DNA from: Candidatus Enterococcus courvalinii
GTDB lineage: Bacteria > Bacillota > Bacilli > Lactobacillales > Enterococcaceae
Assembly: GCF_017315945.1 (NCBI RefSeq)
Contig: NZ_JAFLWI010000015.1
Coordinates: 1-64,000, forward strand
Direction of reading: 5' to 3'
DNA: 64,000 nucleotides
The notes under the pieces: model-generated
The model's database searches: none
Told to the model about the DNA's origin: nothing
What the model saw: only the letters and a program-made list of their open reading frames with translations
Shown: piece after piece, positions 1 through 7,516 of the stretch
Layout of the letters: every line of letters starts with the position of its first letter
Numbering within the stretch: the first letter of the stretch is position 1
Program-made: the position numbers and the translations under genes

Positions 1-31
1 CGACCTTTTCTTGTTGCTTTTGCTATATAAT

Positions 32-58
32 AAAAAAGAAGGATCCACAAAGATCCAT
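32..58 (-). terminator. terminator of the tRNA-Leu transcript
   Basis: Read on the minus strand, a 5-bp GGATC/GATCC hairpin is followed by a T-rich run. It lies just downstream of the tRNA. The stem is short, so strength is uncertain. Confidence 0.5.
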
Positions 59-68
59 TTCTCAGCGA

Positions 69-152
69 TGCAGGTGATGGGACTCGAACCCACACGAGCG
101 AACGCTCATACGACCCTCAATCGTACTTGTCTGCCAATTCCAACACACCTGC
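69..152 (-). tRNA. tRNA-Leu (anticodon GAG)
   Basis: On the minus strand the sequence folds as a class II tRNA. The 7-bp acceptor stem is GCAGGTG/CACCTGC, the D-arm contains GGCAGAC, and the anticodon stem TACGA/TCGTA encloses TTGAGGG with GAG as anticodon. There is a long variable arm (GAGCG TTCG CTC) and a T-arm with GGTTCGAGTCC. The CCA end is not encoded; position 69 is the discriminator A. GAG reads CUU/CUC leucine codons. Confidence 0.95.
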
Positions 153-164
153 CTAAGATAGAAA

Positions 165-214
165 TGCAAGACTACTAACGGTAAACGGCATGTCTGCCGT
201 TCCATCACGTCTGC
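165..214 (-). pseudogene. tRNA-Leu fragment (5' part with collapsed 3' part)
   Basis: Just upstream of the intact tRNA on the minus strand, the sequence begins GCAGACGTGATGGAAC and continues GGCAGACATGC, the usual acceptor and D-arm of a bacterial tRNA-Leu. About 50 nt from its start it ends in GTCTTGC, an imperfect partner for the acceptor strand. The anticodon arm, variable arm and T-arm are missing. It is probably a decayed second tRNA-Leu gene; a chance similarity is less likely given the two matching blocks. Confidence 0.5.
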
Positions 215-283
215 AAAATAAATAACAAAATAATCATAGCGATGATTGCATCAGATGTCAAGATAGAAAGTAGTGGAAAGCAA

Positions 284-460
284 ATGAAAAAATATGATGG
301 TGAGTTTTCTGGACTAGGAATGATAGCCGGACTTTTAATTGGGCTAGCAAAAGGAAATCTTTTATTTGGCTTAATGCTTGGAGTTGTTTGTGGTGTGGCA
401 ATGGATTGGGGTGCTAATTTGTGGAATGATTATCAGCAAAATAAAAAGAAAGATGAGTAA
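284..460 (+). CDS. small membrane protein of unknown function
   Basis: The product is about 58 residues with a glycine-rich hydrophobic stretch (roughly residues 10-40, resembling a hairpin of two short membrane segments) and a charged Lys/Asp/Glu tail. The start at 284 is preferred because GTGGAAAG lies just before it, while an upstream in-frame ATG at 242 has no ribosome binding site. I do not recognise a family. It stands alone between the tRNA region and the aminotransferase gene. Confidence 0.5.
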   Translation: MKKYDGEFSGLGMIAGLLIGLAKGNLLFGLMLGVVCGVAMDWGANLWNDYQQNKKKDE

Positions 461-604
461 AAGAATCAAAGTTTATAAAGTAGATTTCTTGAAATTTGCT
501 GGTATATTTATACGTGATAGAGTATGATATTGGATAACTTGGTAAATAACTATCGATGATATAGTCAGAAGTTTCTAACTTTTTGAAATGAGGGATCGAA
601 GAAG

Positions 605-1822
605 ATGAGAGAATTTGAAAAGTCCAACAAATTAGAAGGTGTCAGCTATGATGTACGTGGCCCAGTTCTTGAAGAAGCAGACCGCATGCAAGAAGAAGGA
701 ATCAGCATCTTGAAATTGAATACGGGAAATCCTGCGCCATTTGGTTTTGAAGCACCCAATGAAGTAATTCGTGACTTGATTATGAATGTGCGTGAATCAG
801 AAGGGTATTCTGATTCAAAAGGAATTTTTTCTGCAAGAAAAGCGATTCAACAATATTGTCAATTAAAAAAATTTCCTAATGTCACGATTAATGACATTTA
901 TACAGGTAATGGTGTTAGCGAATTGATTTCTATGTGTATGCAAGGACTGTTAGATAATGGTGACGAAGTGTTAGTACCAATGCCAGATTATCCTTTGTGG
1001 ACAGCATCCATTGCACTTGCAGGAGGAAATCCAGTTCATTATATTTGTGATGAAGAAGCGGAATGGTATCCAGATATTGCAGACATCAAAGCCAAGATCA
1101 CTAGCCGCACGAAAGCAATCGTAATTATCAATCCAAACAACCCAACAGGTGCTCTTTATCCTAAAGAGCTATTAGAAGAGATTGTTGAGATTGCTCGTCA
1201 AAATGATTTAATCATTTATTCAGATGAAATTTACGATCGTTTAGTAATGGATGGGTTAGAACATATCTCCATTGCGACTTTAGCGCCAGACTTATTTGTT
1301 GTGACGCTAAATGGTCTTTCAAAATCTCATCGAGTAGCAGGTTTCCGCGTAGGGTGGATGGTACTTAGCGGAGACAAGTCGCGAGTTCAAGGATATATTG
1401 AAGGCTTAAATATGTTGTCTTCAATGCGCTTGTGTTCCAATGTTTTGTCCCAGCAAATCGTTCAAACTGCTTTGGGTGGTTATCAAAGCGTAGATGAATT
1501 ATTGCTACCTGGTGGTCGGATTTACGAACAAAGAGAATATGTCTACAATGCAATCAATGATATTCCGGGATTATCAGCAGTGAAACCTAAAGCAGCATTT
1601 TATATTTTTCCCAAAATTGATACAAAACGTTTTAATATTTTTGATGATGAAAAGTTTGTACTTGATTTCTTGCATGAGCACCATATTTTGCTTGTTCACG
1701 GTGGCGGATTCAATTGGCATCAACCTGACCATTTCCGAATCGTTTATTTACCAAAATTAGATGATTTGAAGGTCATGGCTGGGAAAATGCGAGAATTTTT
1801 GACGACTTATCAACAAAAATAA
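605..1822 (+). CDS. alaA: PLP-dependent aminotransferase, AlaA/AlaT type (alanine transaminase)
   Basis: This is a fold-type I aminotransferase of 405 residues, probably making alanine from pyruvate with glutamate as donor. Visible signatures are NPNNPTGA at about residues 176-183, SDEIYDRL at 206-213, and the Schiff-base lysine near K240 in LNGLSKSHR, followed by RVAGFRVGW. The N-terminal KSNKLEGVSYDVRGPV and the TGNPAPFGF segment closely match the E. coli AlaA (YfbQ) family, and the length is normal for it. GAGGGATCGAAGAAG precedes the ATG. The gene is monocistronic and ends at a hairpin near 1871. The family call is firm; the preferred substrate is inferred. Confidence 0.88.
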   Translation: MREFEKSNKLEGVSYDVRGPVLEEADRMQEEGISILKLNTGNPAPFGFEAPNEVIRDLIMNVRESEGYSDSKGIFSARKAIQQYCQLKKFPNVTINDIYTGNGVSELISMCMQGLLDNGDEVLVPMPDYPLWTASIALAGGNPVHYICDEEAEWYPDIADIKAKITSRTKAIVIINPNNPTGALYPKELLEEIVEIARQNDLIIYSDEIYDRLVMDGLEHISIATLAPDLFVVTLNGLSKSHRVAGFRVGWMVLSGDKSRVQGYIEGLNMLSSMRLCSNVLSQQIVQTALGGYQSVDELLLPGGRIYEQREYVYNAINDIPGLSAVKPKAAFYIFPKIDTKRFNIFDDEKFVLDFLHEHHILLVHGGGFNWHQPDHFRIVYLPKLDDLKVMAGKMREFLTTYQQK

Positions 1823-1870
1823 TGACAATTCTTAGTGAATTGTTTTGCTAGCCAAACAGTTTAGAAAAGT

Positions 1871-1905
1871 CTGTGGCATTGAAAATGTCGCAGCTTTTTC
1901 TTTGT
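1871..1905 (+). terminator. Rho-independent terminator of the aminotransferase gene
   Basis: An 8-bp stem (CTGTGGCA with TGTCGCAG, two G-U pairs) and a 7-nt loop are followed by CTTTTTCTTT. Confidence 0.75.
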
Positions 1906-1974
1906 TGTGAAAAAAGTTAGCAAAAAATAAGTGAGTAATTTTCTTTCCCAAGAAAAGATGAAACAGCCCTTTTC

Positions 1975-2003
1975 TTGAAGTTTACTCATTCGTAAAGTAA
2001 AAT
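1975..2003 (+). promoter_or_regulatory. sigma-A promoter of the XRE-TPR regulator, with palindromic spacer
   Basis: TTGAAG (1975-1980), a 17-bp spacer and TAAAAT (1998-2003) form a good housekeeping promoter. The spacer contains the inverted repeat TTTACTCATTCGTAAA (1981-1996), well placed to be an autoregulatory operator. Confidence 0.6.
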
Positions 2004-2045
2004 ACTGATATCATGCGAGTGCGCATATTTTTGGGAGGATACATA

Positions 2046-2882
2046 ATGGAAACGTTTGTCGATTCCTTTGGGACAATTATCAAGACAATACGAAAAGAAC
2101 GAAACATGACACAAAAAATGCTTTCTCAAGGTATTTGTTCTCAAAGTGTTTTAAGCAGAATTGAAAATAATGAAGAATTGCCAAATGTTCTGGTAATGGC
2201 ACAAATTTGTCAACGGTTGGGTGTGACCATTGATCATGTGATGACACTGTCACATGGAGATATTCGTAAAAATTTACAACAGTTAGACTTATTGGATTTT
2301 TACTTTCAAAGGCGTGACTATCGCAAATTAGCACAGCTTTTGAAAAATAATGAAGTCAAAAGTAGTCTTTACTCAGACGCTGATTACCAACGTTACTATT
2401 ACTATCTAGGTGTATGTGAATTTTATCTAGAAAAAAATATTTCCCAAGCAGTCTGCTACTTAAAAGAAGCATTGACTTATTCGAGTCATAGTGACCATGT
2501 GCATGTTTCTGATACGGAAGTTCAGTTGATTAGTGCAATTGGTAAGATCTATGGGGTTGCAGGAAGACCAACGGAAGCACGCTATTATTTGAGTAAAAGT
2601 ATCCAACTTTTTCAACAATCAGTTGAGACACGCGTCAAAAGTGAATTGTCACAAATCTTTTATAACTATGGCACATTTTTATTTCAACAAGGAGAAATTG
2701 ATGTGGCACTTGAGCATGTTAATCGAGGTATTCGTTGGACACAAGAAAAAAACAGTTATTACTTTTTAAATGATTTGTTTGCACTAAAAAGTTTGATTTA
2801 TAAAAAGAAAGATGAACCACAAAAAGCAGCTTTTTATGAAGAATTGGCGCAAGCTGTTCGAAAGATTTCAAAAAACTCATAA
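2046..2882 (+). CDS. XRE-family HTH regulator with C-terminal TPR repeats (Rgg/PlcR-like architecture)
   Basis: The 278-residue protein starts with a helix-turn-helix of the XRE type at about residues 13-65 (IRKERNMTQKMLSQGICSQSVLSRIENN). The remainder is helical with TPR-like repeats (for example YYYLGVCEFYLEKN and IFYNYGTFLFQQGEIDVALEH). This architecture is shared by RRNPP regulators such as PlcR, Rgg and PrgX, which often respond to short peptides. The ATG at 2046 is chosen over one at 2013 because GGGAGGAT lies 6 nt before it. No peptide pheromone gene is evident in the flanking 200 bp. The target is unknown; its own promoter and the following nagA are candidates by position only. Confidence 0.85.
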   Translation: METFVDSFGTIIKTIRKERNMTQKMLSQGICSQSVLSRIENNEELPNVLVMAQICQRLGVTIDHVMTLSHGDIRKNLQQLDLLDFYFQRRDYRKLAQLLKNNEVKSSLYSDADYQRYYYYLGVCEFYLEKNISQAVCYLKEALTYSSHSDHVHVSDTEVQLISAIGKIYGVAGRPTEARYYLSKSIQLFQQSVETRVKSELSQIFYNYGTFLFQQGEIDVALEHVNRGIRWTQEKNSYYFLNDLFALKSLIYKKKDEPQKAAFYEELAQAVRKISKNS

Positions 2883-2896
2883 ATGGTGTAGACCAT
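2883..2896. promoter_or_regulatory. palindromic operator resembling NagR/DasR (GntR-HutC) sites, upstream of nagA
   Basis: ATGGTGTAGACCAT is a palindrome with 5-bp arms immediately 5' of the nagA -35 element. GntR/HutC-type amino-sugar repressors (DasR, B. subtilis NagR/YvoA) bind sites with a TGGTCTAGACCA core. The regulator gene is not in the window, so the assignment is inference. Confidence 0.55.
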
Positions 2897-2898
2897 TA

Positions 2899-2927
2899 TT
2901 GACTTTTGATAGAAATAAGAGTACCTT
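2899..2927 (+). promoter_or_regulatory. promoter of nagA
   Basis: TTGACT (2899-2904), a 17-bp spacer and TACCTT (2922-2927) lie about 30 bp before the nagA start codon. Confidence 0.6.
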
Positions 2928-2957
2928 AAGGGTAGAAAATCAAAGGAGCGAGTTAGA

Positions 2958-4106
2958 ATGAGAACTTTTATTTATGCTGACAAATTCTTTTTATCGTCAG
3001 GTGTAAAAAATGCCGGTTACCTAGAAATTACGGATGGACTATTTGGTGTGTATTCACAAGAATTACCAGATGGAGAAGCAAAAGTAATTGATCAAAGTGG
3101 TAAATGGATTGCACCTGGTTTAGTTGATACACACATTCATGGGTACATGAATCACGACGTAATGGATAATGATGCTGAAGGTATCAAAGTTATGTCTGAA
3201 GGATTATTATCTTGTGGAGTAACTTCTTTCTTACCAACAACCTTGACTTCAAGTAAAGAACGCTTGAAAGATGTAGCAGAAACAATCGGAAAAATGTACC
3301 AAGAAGCTCCAGGAGCAAAAATCAAAGGAATTTACTTTGAAGGACCTTTCTTTACAGAAGAACATAAAGGTGCCCAAAACCCTAGTTACTTTGGTGATCC
3401 AGACTTGAATACTTTCCATGAATGGCAAGAAGCTTCAGGTGGATTAATTAAAAAAATCGCTTTAGCGCCTGAACGTCATGGTGTAGAAGATTTCGTTAAA
3501 CAAGTAACAGATGAAGGTGTTGTTGTCTCATTAGGACACAGTAACGCAACAATTGACGAAGCTCAAAAAGCAGTGGAAGCAGGAGCTAGTGTCTTCGTTC
3601 ATGCTTACAACGGAATGCGCGGATTGAATCATCGTGAACCAGGTATGGTTGGTGCATTGTTATCATTAGAACATGTCTTCTCAGAACTAATTTGTGATGG
3701 GCATCATGTGCATCCGAATGCTGCTGAAATTTTGATGGAAAAAGCAGGTCACGACCATGTTGCGTTGATTACTGACTGTATGATGGCAGGCGGAATGCCA
3801 GATGGAAATTACAATCTAGGAGAATTCCCCGTAGTTGTGGCAGAAGGAACAGCTCGTTTAGAATCAGGTAACCTAGCTGGTAGTATTTTACGACTAAAAG
3901 AAGCAATCAAAAACGTTGTTGACTGGGGAATCGCAACACCAGAACAAGCAGTTATGATGGCTAGTTTAGTACCAGCAATCAGCTGTAAGATTGATGATTC
4001 TTGTGGGAAAATCGCTCAAGGACGCGATGCAGACTTTATCGTATTGAATCCTGATATGTCACTTGAAGCAACTTATTTAGATGGTGTGGAACGTTACCAC
4101 GCATAA
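2958..4106 (+). CDS. nagA: N-acetylglucosamine-6-phosphate deacetylase
   Basis: The enzyme removes acetate from GlcNAc-6-P to give glucosamine-6-P, feeding amino sugars into glycolysis or cell-wall synthesis. The 382-residue length is typical. Metal-site motifs of the amidohydrolase superfamily are visible: DTHIHG near residues 57-62, YFEGPF with the ligand Glu near 128, SLGHSNAT, VHAYNGM and the catalytic Asp in ITDCMMAGGMPDG. AAAGGAG precedes the ATG by a normal distance. The gene has its own promoter and operator and a strong terminator, so it is probably a single-gene unit; nagB is not in the window. Confidence 0.95.
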   Translation: MRTFIYADKFFLSSGVKNAGYLEITDGLFGVYSQELPDGEAKVIDQSGKWIAPGLVDTHIHGYMNHDVMDNDAEGIKVMSEGLLSCGVTSFLPTTLTSSKERLKDVAETIGKMYQEAPGAKIKGIYFEGPFFTEEHKGAQNPSYFGDPDLNTFHEWQEASGGLIKKIALAPERHGVEDFVKQVTDEGVVVSLGHSNATIDEAQKAVEAGASVFVHAYNGMRGLNHREPGMVGALLSLEHVFSELICDGHHVHPNAAEILMEKAGHDHVALITDCMMAGGMPDGNYNLGEFPVVVAEGTARLESGNLAGSILRLKEAIKNVVDWGIATPEQAVMMASLVPAISCKIDDSCGKIAQGRDADFIVLNPDMSLEATYLDGVERYHA

Positions 4107-4119
4107 AAATCTTTTAAGA

Positions 4120-4165
4120 AAAAAAGGTGAAACAAAACGTACATGCGTTTTGTTTCACCTTTTTT
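4120..4165. terminator. bidirectional terminator between nagA and the nuclease operon
   Basis: A perfect 20-bp stem (left arm AAAAAAGGTGAAACAAAACG, mirrored on the right) with a 6-nt loop carries A and T runs on its two sides, so it can stop both converging transcripts. Confidence 0.9.
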
Positions 4166-4182
4166 GTTTTTATTTGGAATAT

Positions 4183-4545
4183 TTATTTTTTGAAAAAAGT
4201 TTCAATCGAATTTTTAGAATTTGCATACTTTATTATGAGAGAAGAAAATGTGTTGTCATAATACAAAATATCTTCTTTGACATGAGAATGAGGAATCATG
4301 ATTACCTCTTGCTCACTTGCTAAGAGATAGTCACCATCAATTGTGCGAGCAACTAATTCGTAATGGTCGAGCATCTGCTGATACTCAGTGGGAGTTATCG
4401 TTAAAACAGATGGCGTTGCGGCTAGACTTTTTTGCAGATAGTCTGTAGATGGGAAAAGCACTAATTCGCCAATCGTTTCGACTTTTTCTTCTTGAAGCCA
4501 TGCGATCGTTTTAGTTAATGTTTGGTTACGCAGAATTTCAAACAT
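4183..4545 (-). CDS. unknown 120-residue protein, translationally coupled to the nuclease gene
   Basis: I do not recognise a family. The product is soluble and mixed alpha/beta in appearance, without a signal peptide or membrane segment (MFEILRNQTLTKTIAWLQEE at the N-terminus). Its ribosome binding site AGGTGATT overlaps the TAG stop of the upstream nuclease gene, so the two are almost certainly cotranscribed and coupled. A cytoplasmic protein made together with a secreted nuclease could be an inhibitor or a processing partner, but nothing in the sequence proves this. It ends before the bidirectional terminator at 4120-4165. Confidence 0.75.
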   Translation of the reverse strand: MFEILRNQTLTKTIAWLQEEKVETIGELVLFPSTDYLQKSLAATPSVLTITPTEYQQMLDHYELVARTIDGDYLLASEQEVIMIPHSHVKEDILYYDNTFSSLIIKYANSKNSIETFFKK

Positions 4546-4553
4546 AGAATCAC

Positions 4554-5234
4554 CTACTTCTGATTTGGAATTTCAACTTTGAAGTTGATCGTTGTATTTG
4601 GACTCAGTCCTTGGGCTTCGAGCGTTACACTTTCTGGAATCAATTCATTTTTTGTGTAGTTTGGTGTGACACGATAGCGAATGGTTTCACCTTTGTTAAG
4701 TGCTTGTCGAATTTCTAATTCATAATAATTCATGTACGGATCATTAACTGGAAATTGATAAAGGGTGACTAAGTTCTTTTTTTCATCACCACTTCCACCA
4801 AACTGTTTAGCAATCAAGTGACCTCTTGAATGATCATATTTTGGACCAGAAACAAAACCCGGTGGACGAATTTCTCGGTTGGCACCAGTACCAGTATTGA
4901 TCATTTTTTTCTTGATTAGTGCGTCCGCACCTGTAGGACGGTTAAGACGATCAAGAGAGTGGTAGGTAATCCAACCATTCTGGTTGTCTTTTAACTCATC
5001 TGCTGAAAAAGTCGCATGACCTAATTCTTTTGGACCAGAATTATTTCCAGTAGGAGCTAGATCTTCTTTAGTTGGTAATTCATTTTGTGTATGCTGTTGG
5101 GTTACCTGCTCTTGCGTAGCAGAAGAAGGTGTTGATGGATCATTTGAAGAAGTTAGATCCAATCCCAGCCAGCTAGCAACTCCTACGATCAATAAGGTAA
5201 GTAGTGTACCTAAAAGTTTGTTCATATTTTTCAT
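4554..5234 (-). CDS. DNA/RNA non-specific endonuclease, exported or membrane-anchored
   Basis: The 226-residue protein has an N-terminal hydrophobic segment (about residues 6-27: a signal peptide or anchor), a Ser/Thr/Gln-rich linker to about residue 70, and a nuclease domain of the beta-beta-alpha-metal superfamily (NUC1/EndA-like). The catalytic motif DHSRGH is at 134-139 with H139 as the expected general base. The metal-binding Asn is in KKNLVTLYQ near N154, followed by NDPYMNYYE. Such enzymes degrade extracellular nucleic acid or act in DNA uptake. It is the first gene of a two-gene operon and is divergent from the YuaF-flotillin operon, sharing a 183-bp control region. Confidence 0.9.
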   Translation of the reverse strand: MKNMNKLLGTLLTLLIVGVASWLGLDLTSSNDPSTPSSATQEQVTQQHTQNELPTKEDLAPTGNNSGPKELGHATFSADELKDNQNGWITYHSLDRLNRPTGADALIKKKMINTGTGANREIRPPGFVSGPKYDHSRGHLIAKQFGGSGDEKKNLVTLYQFPVNDPYMNYYELEIRQALNKGETIRYRVTPNYTKNELIPESVTLEAQGLSPNTTINFKVEIPNQK

Positions 5235-5309
5235 TTTTTCACCTCGCTTTTCAGTATAGGTGAAATAGATTGTTTAGAACAGTAAAATTTATTACTAGTG
5301 ACAGTGAAA

Positions 5310-5362
5310 AGTCGTAAAGTGCTGTCTTGAAGTCATAAAGTACCGATTTTCAGTCACAAAAT
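5310..5362. repeat. three direct repeats with exact 21-bp period upstream of the flotillin operon
   Basis: AGTCGTAAAGT (5310), AGTCATAAAGT (5331) and AGTCACAAAAT (5352) start exactly 21 bp apart, two helical turns each. The third ends 4 bp before the yuaF -35 hexamer, the usual placement for an activating response regulator. The regulator is not identified. Confidence 0.7.
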
Positions 5363-5366
5363 ATGG

Positions 5367-5395
5367 TGTACACACTTATTGATAATTGGTATGAT
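5367..5395 (+). promoter_or_regulatory. promoter of the yuaF-flotillin operon (extended -10)
   Basis: A poor -35 (TGTACA), 17-bp spacer and TATGAT preceded by TGG form an extended -10 promoter. A weak -35 directly after phased repeats suits activator dependence. Confidence 0.55.
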
Positions 5396-5417
5396 AGGAG
5401 ATAAAAGGAGGCGCTTT

Positions 5418-5942
5418 ATGTTTGGGGGGATCGCATTAGAAACGATTTATTGGTATACGCTACTTATTTGTGCCGGAATCGCAGTTCTTTTAGTTGTTTT
5501 TGGCGATATTTTTGATTTTGATGGCCCGCTAGATCCAATGCTGTTAGTACCTTGGTTAGCATTTACAAGTCTATTTGGTTATTTAGGCGAAAGCTTAACT
5601 GAATGGTCGTCAGTTTTGATTTTTGTGATTAGTGCTGCCATTTCAAGCGTATTGGTATTTTTACTAAATTTTTATATTTTGATGCCAATGAAGAATGCAG
5701 AAGCAACATTATCTTCGTCCGAAAAAACATTAGAGGGACAAGTTGCACAAGTTGTTACACCAATTCCAATCACAGGAATGGGCGAAATACAAATTCAAAG
5801 TGTAACAGGGTCAATCAATCGACCAGCTTGTTTTTATACAGAACAGGAAACAATGGCTCAAAGAGGAACAAAAGTGTTGATTATCGAAGTGAAAGACAGA
5901 GTATGTTACGTCATACCTTATGACGGAATGCTAAAATCTTAA
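5418..5942 (+). CDS. NfeD-family membrane protein, YuaF-like partner of flotillin
   Basis: The product is about 174 residues with three predicted membrane segments (about 10-30, 42-58, 64-90) and a C-terminal soluble domain of about 75 residues of the NfeD/OB-fold kind (LEGQVAQVVTPIPITGMGEIQI...). In B. subtilis yuaF lies immediately before floT (yuaG) and its product works with flotillin in membrane microdomains; the same order is present here with a 13-bp gap. The start at 5418 is chosen because AAAGGAGG precedes it; the in-frame ATG at 5379 lies upstream of the -10 element. Confidence 0.85.
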   Translation: MFGGIALETIYWYTLLICAGIAVLLVVFGDIFDFDGPLDPMLLVPWLAFTSLFGYLGESLTEWSSVLIFVISAAISSVLVFLLNFYILMPMKNAEATLSSSEKTLEGQVAQVVTPIPITGMGEIQIQSVTGSINRPACFYTEQETMAQRGTKVLIIEVKDRVCYVIPYDGMLKS

Positions 5943-5955
5943 GGGAGTGTGTTGA

Positions 5956-7449
5956 ATGGTTATATCAGGAGCTTTTTTATCAGTTGCAATTGTTATCTTT
6001 ATTCTATTGATGCTTTTAATCGTTTTCGTATCAAAGTATCAGACAGCAAAACCCGATGAAGCGTTAATTATCAGTGGTAGCTATTTAGGAAAGAAAAATG
6101 TCCATACTGACGAAAGTAATAATAAAATCAAAATAGTCCGTGGTGGTGGGGCATTTGTTCTACCTGTTTTCCAACGTTCTAACCGAATTAGTTTACTTTC
6201 TAGTAAGTTGGATGTCTCTACACCAGAAGTATACACAGAACAAGGTGTACCTGTTATGTGTGATGGAACATCGATCATTAAAATCGGTTCATCTGTGGAG
6301 GAAATTGCCACAGCAGCAGAACAATTTTTAGGAAAAACAACCGACGAACTAGAAAATGAAGCGAGAGAAGTTCTTGAAGGTCATTTACGTTCAATCTTGG
6401 GTTCGATGACAGTAGAAGAAATTTATCAAAATCGTGACAAATTCAGTCAAAGTGTTCAAGAAGTTGCTTCTGTTGATTTAGCAAAAATGGGTCTGATCAT
6501 TGTGTCATTTACGATCAAAGAAGTTCGCGACAAGAACGGCTATCTTGATTCATTAGGGAAGCCAAGAATTGCTCAAGTGAAGCGAGATGCAGAAATCGCA
6601 GAAGCCGAAGCATTGAAAGAAACACGAATCAAAAAAGCACAAGCTGAAAAAGAATCACAAGCTGCAGAATTACAACGACAAACAGAAATCGCTGAATCAG
6701 TAAAAGAAAAAGAATTAAAATTAGCAACCTACAAACAAGAACAAGATGTTGCTAAAGCGAAAGCAGACCAAGCATATAACTTAGAAAGTGCCCGTGCACA
6801 ACAACAAGTTATTGAGCAAGAAATGCAAATGAAAGTTGTTGAAAGACAAAAACAAATTGAATTAGAAGAAAAAGAAATCATACGTCGAGAAAAACAATAC
6901 GATTCTGAAGTGAAGAAAAAAGCAGACGCAGACCGTTATGCGAAGGAACAAGAAGCACAAGCACAGAAAGTAAAAGAAGTAACGGAAGCAGAGGCGGAAC
7001 GCTTTAGAGTGGAAGCTTTAGCAGAGGCGCAAGCAAGTCAAACTCGTTTGGCTGGTCAAGCCGAAGCCGAAGCAATCTTAGCAAAAGGGAAAGCTGAAGC
7101 CGAAGCAAAACAAAAAATTGCTGATGCCTTTAAAGAATACGGTGAAGCTGCCGTGTTAAGCATGGTGATCGAAATGTTACCACAATTGATGCGTGAAGCA
7201 GCACAACCACTAGGAAATATTGAAAAAATTTCTGTTGTTGACACAGGAAGTGGATCTGGTGAAAATGGTGGAGCGAATCGAGTAACAGGATATGCAACAA
7301 ACTTATTAGCATCCACGCAAGAAACATTGAAAGCAACAACAGGTTTGGATTTAAAAGAAATTATTGAAAACCTTTCAACAAAAGGGACTTCAAGTCAAGT
7401 AAATTTGTATGAAGGCGACTCAAAACCAACAAATAGTGACGAAATATAG
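5956..7449 (+). CDS. floT: flotillin (FloT/YuaG-like SPFH-domain membrane scaffold)
   Basis: The 497-residue protein has an N-terminal membrane segment (about residues 3-27), an SPFH/band-7 domain (about 30-195, starting KPDEALIISG), a long Glu/Ala/Lys-rich coiled coil (about 200-385; EAEA and QAEAEA repeats) and a C-terminal region with oligomerisation features. This is the standard flotillin layout and length. It organises functional membrane microdomains and affects signalling, secretion and envelope stress tolerance. GGGAG precedes the ATG. The gene ends at the hairpin 7461-7505. Confidence 0.93.
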   Translation: MVISGAFLSVAIVIFILLMLLIVFVSKYQTAKPDEALIISGSYLGKKNVHTDESNNKIKIVRGGGAFVLPVFQRSNRISLLSSKLDVSTPEVYTEQGVPVMCDGTSIIKIGSSVEEIATAAEQFLGKTTDELENEAREVLEGHLRSILGSMTVEEIYQNRDKFSQSVQEVASVDLAKMGLIIVSFTIKEVRDKNGYLDSLGKPRIAQVKRDAEIAEAEALKETRIKKAQAEKESQAAELQRQTEIAESVKEKELKLATYKQEQDVAKAKADQAYNLESARAQQQVIEQEMQMKVVERQKQIELEEKEIIRREKQYDSEVKKKADADRYAKEQEAQAQKVKEVTEAEAERFRVEALAEAQASQTRLAGQAEAEAILAKGKAEAEAKQKIADAFKEYGEAAVLSMVIEMLPQLMREAAQPLGNIEKISVVDTGSGSGENGGANRVTGYATNLLASTQETLKATTGLDLKEIIENLSTKGTSSQVNLYEGDSKPTNSDEI

Positions 7450-7460
7450 TTAATTAATCA

Positions 7461-7505
7461 AAGGACCACTGCAAAATGTTCAATCATTTTACAGTGGTCT
7501 TTTTG
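7461..7505 (+). terminator. terminator of the flotillin operon
   Basis: GGACCACTG and CAGTGGTC arms extended by AAAATG/CATTTT form a long stem followed by TTTTT. Confidence 0.9.
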
Positions 7506-7516
7506 TGGACGAGTGT

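Noticed and set aside
242-283. Upstream start for the small membrane protein
   Set aside because: There is no Shine-Dalgarno sequence before the ATG at 242; the ATG at 284 has a weak but plausible one.
461-604. T-box or other leader riboswitch before the aminotransferase gene
   Set aside because: No T-box core (the conserved TGGNACC antiterminator bulge) or terminator hairpin is visible in the short leader.
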